From JAZDKP01 sp043802925 (GTDB lineage: Bacteria; Fibrobacterota; OXYB2-FULL-49-7; JAEUSG01), in NCBI GenBank assembly GCA_043802925.1, contig JAZDKP010000050.1, forward strand, positions 1 to 8,418: a stretch of DNA of 8,418 bases, read 5' to 3'. Positions 5,392 to 8,418 of the stretch are shown here, one piece after another. A program made the position numbers and the translations under genes. Every line of letters begins with the position of its first letter. Positions within the stretch are counted from its first letter, which is position 1. The notes under the pieces are model-generated. The model did no database searches. It saw nothing but the letters and a program-made list of their open reading frames with translations, and was not told the DNA's origin.

Positions 5392-8250
5392 ATGACGCTC
5401 AAATCATGCCCTTCATTTTTCTTGCTGCTGCTGTCGGCAATCCTTGTCTTTTTCCCATGCCGGGCAACGGCCCAGGCGGGTTTTACCTCGGGCCCGAGCG
5501 TGGTTGTCAATGGAAATACCGCACAAATCGATTTTACAGTCTCAACAGCCACGGATGTGGCGGTCTGGATAGAGGACAACGATGGCAACATCATCCGCCA
5601 TCTTGCAGCCGGCCTTTTGGGCTCTTCAAGCGTTGCCCCGCCTTTACAATCCGGGCTTTCTCAATCCATTGCCTGGGACGGCAAAAATGACAGAGGAGAA
5701 GATGTCGCGGCCAGTTTGACTAAGACGGTAAAAGTGAGCCTTGGACTCAATGTAGCTTTTGATAAGGTCATGGGCTGGAACGGCCTTTCTATCGGCGCCG
5801 TCATGGGCTTGGCCGTGGATTCATCGGGTCATTTGTATGTGTTAAATTGCGGCGGCGACTACATCATGCGCAGTTCGCCGCAGGTGCAGGTGCTCGATCG
5901 TTCCGGCAGCTATGTAAAAACCATACTCCCTTGTCCGGCGAACGTCACACAAAACACCGCCCTACAGAATATCTGGCGCAATTCCACCGTGTCGGGCTGG
6001 ATTCCGCGCGTCCATCATTTCTTCTCAAGTTTTTATCCTGAGATTGAGGCGACCAACCTTCAAACCATCTGTGTCATGAACAACCGCCTTATTTTCACCA
6101 ATGCCGGTATCAGTACCGCTGAAAGGCGTATCCTGCGGCTTCTCCAGCTTAATCTCGACGGTTCCATTCCGGATTACGGGTTTTTCAGCACGCCCATCAC
6201 CAGTGCAAAAATGAATTATGCCAATGTCCATTTGGCTGCCTATCCCGACAGCGGCTGGATCTATTCCACGGGGTTGGTGGGGCCCGGGGAATGGGATTAC
6301 ACCCATCGCCAGGCCGTTTACAGGTCCCGGCTGGACAATGCCGGCCCGGGAACGCTTTTTGCGGGCGAAGAATATGTCGCCGGCACCGACAACGCCCATT
6401 TTGACACGACCAAGGGCCTGGGGGTTGACGGACAGGGAAATGTGTATGTTGCGGACAGAGGGAACAACCGGGTCATTGTGTTTAATAAATCGGGCCAGTA
6501 TGTGGCCCAGTTCAGCGTCACCCGGCCGGGCCCCATTTCGGTTCAGGCAAACGGCATCCTTTATGTGATTTCTTCGGGAGGGGGGACCGGCGCCATGCTT
6601 TATAAATACGATTCCTATTCCGCTTCTTCGGCTTCCGCCCAGCTTGCACTGCTCACCACGGGTGCGCCCTCGATTGCGATGGATACCCATGCCGCTTCGC
6701 CCATTGTCTGGGTGGGTTTTTCAGAGGTAGCCACCGCAGGAGGCAAAGGCGAACTCTGGAGAGTCACCGACTCCGCCGGGACCCTGAACAAGCAGATCAT
6801 CACGAGTTTTACCGAAAATGAGCTGGTGCGGCCCATGTATATTGCGGCGGATGATACGCGGGACGAGGTTTATGTCAAGGACTGGGCAGGGGCCCGGGTC
6901 CTGCGATACAGCGGTGCTTCAGGCGCACAGGAAGTGTTGCCGCTCACCACGGCGGGCGACATTGCCGTGGGGCCGGACGGCAATCTTTTCGCCTTCTGCG
7001 CCGTTAACGGCGGCTACCGCGGCGGCGGTTATGTCAAGAAATATTCGCATGATATGACGCCGCTTTCCTTTTCTTCAGGCGGAGATTCCCTGTGGGTTAT
7101 CGGAGGGATCCGCGGCGGCCATCTGCGGGGCACGCGGGGACTGGACATTACCCCGCGCGGAGACATTTATGTCTTGCATTTTACGGGATATCAGGATCTC
7201 GACGCGACCTGGTCCAATGTCCACCTGCGGGTATACGATTCCACCGGCACCGTGCAACACGACAGTCTGATTGATTGGATAGGATCGGGCGGAGGGGCGG
7301 GCGGCATCCGGGTGGACAAAGGCAGCAATATTTATGTGACCGACCATGTCATGCCCGACACCATGAACCAGTACACAGGGTTGACGGAGGTTGAAAGAAC
7401 GGAATGGTCGGCTCTTGTCACGAATATCGCCACCTATAATTGCTATCGTCATGTATGGGGCAGCCTCTTGAAATTTCCCGCTACGGGAGGCGCCGTCACC
7501 CATACCGGTTCCAAGACCTATCCAACAACCCCCGGACTTGTGGGCTGGACGGAAACCTTCAACGGCAAGGAATATGCGCTCATCAACGATGTTTCGCTGT
7601 TATACCCCGTCAGCCCTGTACCCGTTGGCCCCAAAGGCGGCGGCTGTACCTGCTGGACCCCGCGGTTTGACCTCGACGGGTTCGGCAGGATATTCCTGCC
7701 GGATCTCGCCCATTTTAGGGTCACGGTCCTGGATAACGCCATTAACAAGATTTGTAACTTCGGCGGATACGGGAACGCGGACAGCCGGGGCCCGGGAAGC
7801 CTGATAGAAACCCCTGCAATCGGCATTGCCTGGCCTGCCGGTGTCGCTGTCACGGATAAAGCCATTTATGTTTCTGACATGGTCAACCGGCGCATTGTAA
7901 GAAACACGATTAGCTATGCCACCCACTGGGACACTTTATTGGCACAGGGAACACAAAGTGAAGTGGCGGCGGAATGCGCGGGATTCCGCGTGACGGCGTC
8001 CCCTAATCCATGCGCTATTAGCGCCATGATTAAATACACTTTGCCGGAAAAGTGCTTGGTGAACCTTGCCGTTTTCAATGTCCGTGGTGAAAAAGTGGCC
8101 GCGTTAGTGCATAAAACAGAGTCCGGGAAAAAGCAGGTTGTCTGGAATACAAAAAATATTGCAGGCAAAGAAGTGCCCAGCGGCGTTTACTATTATCAAA
8201 TCACTGCGGGAAGCTTTAAAATCGTAAAACCAATTATTCTGATACGATGA
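5392..8250 (+). CDS. Secreted NHL-repeat beta-propeller protein with N-terminal FlgD-like domain and T9SS C-terminal sorting domain
   Basis: The product is 952 residues from the chosen ATG. Residues 1-29 are a signal peptide (SFFLLLLSAILVFFP), with probable cleavage after AQA. Residues about 40-118 have a FlgD/Ig-like pattern: DVAVWIEDNDGNIIRHL followed by IAWDGKNDRGEDV. Residues about 135-840 contain NHL-type blades. The clearest is GLGVDGQGNVYVADRGNNRV (342-361); others start near 139 (GLAVDSSGHLYVL), 524 (IAVGPDGNLF), 583 (GLDITPRGDIYVL), 638 (GIRVDKGSNIYVTD) and 817 (GVAVTDKAIYVSD). Blade spacing is uneven, so there may be one large propeller with insertions or two propellers. Residues about 866-952 form a T9SS sorting domain (VTASPNP, FNVRGEKVAAL, VPSGVYYYQI). 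NHL propellers usually bind proteins, glycans or other ligands; no catalytic motif is evident. The gene follows the Asp-box protein by 34 bases and shares its sorting signal, so both are probably exported together as surface or extracellular partners. Confidence 0.87.
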   Translation: MTLKSCPSFFLLLLSAILVFFPCRATAQAGFTSGPSVVVNGNTAQIDFTVSTATDVAVWIEDNDGNIIRHLAAGLLGSSSVAPPLQSGLSQSIAWDGKNDRGEDVAASLTKTVKVSLGLNVAFDKVMGWNGLSIGAVMGLAVDSSGHLYVLNCGGDYIMRSSPQVQVLDRSGSYVKTILPCPANVTQNTALQNIWRNSTVSGWIPRVHHFFSSFYPEIEATNLQTICVMNNRLIFTNAGISTAERRILRLLQLNLDGSIPDYGFFSTPITSAKMNYANVHLAAYPDSGWIYSTGLVGPGEWDYTHRQAVYRSRLDNAGPGTLFAGEEYVAGTDNAHFDTTKGLGVDGQGNVYVADRGNNRVIVFNKSGQYVAQFSVTRPGPISVQANGILYVISSGGGTGAMLYKYDSYSASSASAQLALLTTGAPSIAMDTHAASPIVWVGFSEVATAGGKGELWRVTDSAGTLNKQIITSFTENELVRPMYIAADDTRDEVYVKDWAGARVLRYSGASGAQEVLPLTTAGDIAVGPDGNLFAFCAVNGGYRGGGYVKKYSHDMTPLSFSSGGDSLWVIGGIRGGHLRGTRGLDITPRGDIYVLHFTGYQDLDATWSNVHLRVYDSTGTVQHDSLIDWIGSGGGAGGIRVDKGSNIYVTDHVMPDTMNQYTGLTEVERTEWSALVTNIATYNCYRHVWGSLLKFPATGGAVTHTGSKTYPTTPGLVGWTETFNGKEYALINDVSLLYPVSPVPVGPKGGGCTCWTPRFDLDGFGRIFLPDLAHFRVTVLDNAINKICNFGGYGNADSRGPGSLIETPAIGIAWPAGVAVTDKAIYVSDMVNRRIVRNTISYATHWDTLLAQGTQSEVAAECAGFRVTASPNPCAISAMIKYTLPEKCLVNLAVFNVRGEKVAALVHKTESGKKQVVWNTKNIAGKEVPSGVYYYQITAGSFKIVKPIILIR

Positions 8251-8281
8251 TATTCATAATCAAGGACGTCATTAAGACACA

Positions 8282-8287
8282 AGGTGA
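8282..8287 (+). promoter_or_regulatory. Ribosome binding site for the right-edge gene
   Basis: AGGTGA lies four bases before ATG 8292. It is the main support, with the signal peptide that follows, for a real gene starting at the edge. Confidence 0.65.
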
Positions 8288-8291
8288 GACC

Positions 8292-8418
8292 ATGAAAAGA
8301 AAAAGTGCCTGTCCTGAATACAGAATCCTGCTGTTTATTATCTGGATAGGTATTTTAACGTTTCCCGTTTTGCCCGCAGAACTTCTTTTTTGTGGTTTCG
8401 AACAAGCGGAATTGGCTT
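8292..8418 (+). CDS. N-terminus of an exported protein (cut by window end)
   Basis: Only 42 complete codons are visible. They give a basic start (MKRKSACPEYR), a hydrophobic stretch (ILLFIIWIGILTFPVLP) and a probable cleavage site near PVLPA, so the product should enter the Sec pathway. The mature part begins ELLFCGFEQAEL. This is loosely like the opening strand of extracellular beta-sandwich (LamG/CBM-type) domains, but too short to assign a family. The gene starts 41 bases after the NHL-propeller gene on the same strand, with no terminator hairpin seen between, so it is probably the fourth member of the operon. Whether it carries a T9SS tail cannot be seen. Confidence 0.7.
   Translation, partial: MKRKSACPEYRILLFIIWIGILTFPVLPAELLFCGFEQAELA

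Noticed and set aside
3846..7503. Long antisense frames inside the two secreted-protein genes, such as 4212-4700 and 6025-6690 on the minus strand.
   Set aside because: They mirror GC-rich coding sequence, lack ribosome binding sites and recognisable domains, and lie opposite genes with clear domain structure.

Overview
The window holds five genes around a divergent intergenic control region. One gene, truncated by the left edge, lies on the minus strand; four lie on the plus strand, the last cut by the right edge. Two secreted products end in a C-terminal beta-sandwich of the type IX secretion (T9SS, Por_Secre_tail/FlgD-like) kind. This points to a Gram-negative bacterium of the Fibrobacterota-Chlorobiota-Bacteroidota (FCB) group or an allied uncultured phylum. 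GC content is moderate. The phylum is an inference; no marker gene is present.

Left half, minus strand (about 1-2335): a sigma-54 activator (bacterial enhancer-binding protein, EBP) with an intact AAA+ core and the beginning of a Fis-type DNA-binding helix-turn-helix at the window edge. It has no recognisable phosphorylation receiver and no membrane segment. Its long N-terminal region looks like one or two PAS-like folds. The second appears to be interrupted by a concanavalin/LamG-like beta-sandwich of roughly 190 residues, a fold normally found in extracellular carbohydrate-binding proteins.

Intergenic region (2336-2494): an AT-rich cluster of three TGTAATTG half-sites at 2375-2411, then a very good -24/-12 (sigma-54) promoter at 2462-2477 reading right. 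The half-sites lie about 80-105 bases upstream of the predicted transcription start, the usual place for an EBP's upstream activating sequence. They also cover the region upstream of the activator's own start.

Right half, plus strand: a small STAS-domain protein (2495-2842); a secreted multidomain protein with two Asp-boxes, a putative Ig domain and a T9SS tail (2817-5357); a secreted NHL-type beta-propeller protein with a FlgD-like domain at each end (5392-8250); and the signal peptide of a further exported protein (8292 to edge). Overlap or short gaps, with a ribosome binding site before each secreted gene, suggest one operon.

Working model (inference): the cytoplasmic EBP senses a ligand, possibly a saccharide, through its inserted beta-sandwich. 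It binds the half-site cluster and switches on a sigma-54 operon for a STAS regulator and a set of T9SS-exported surface or secreted propeller proteins. I do not recognise this as a described system, but that cannot be settled without database searches.
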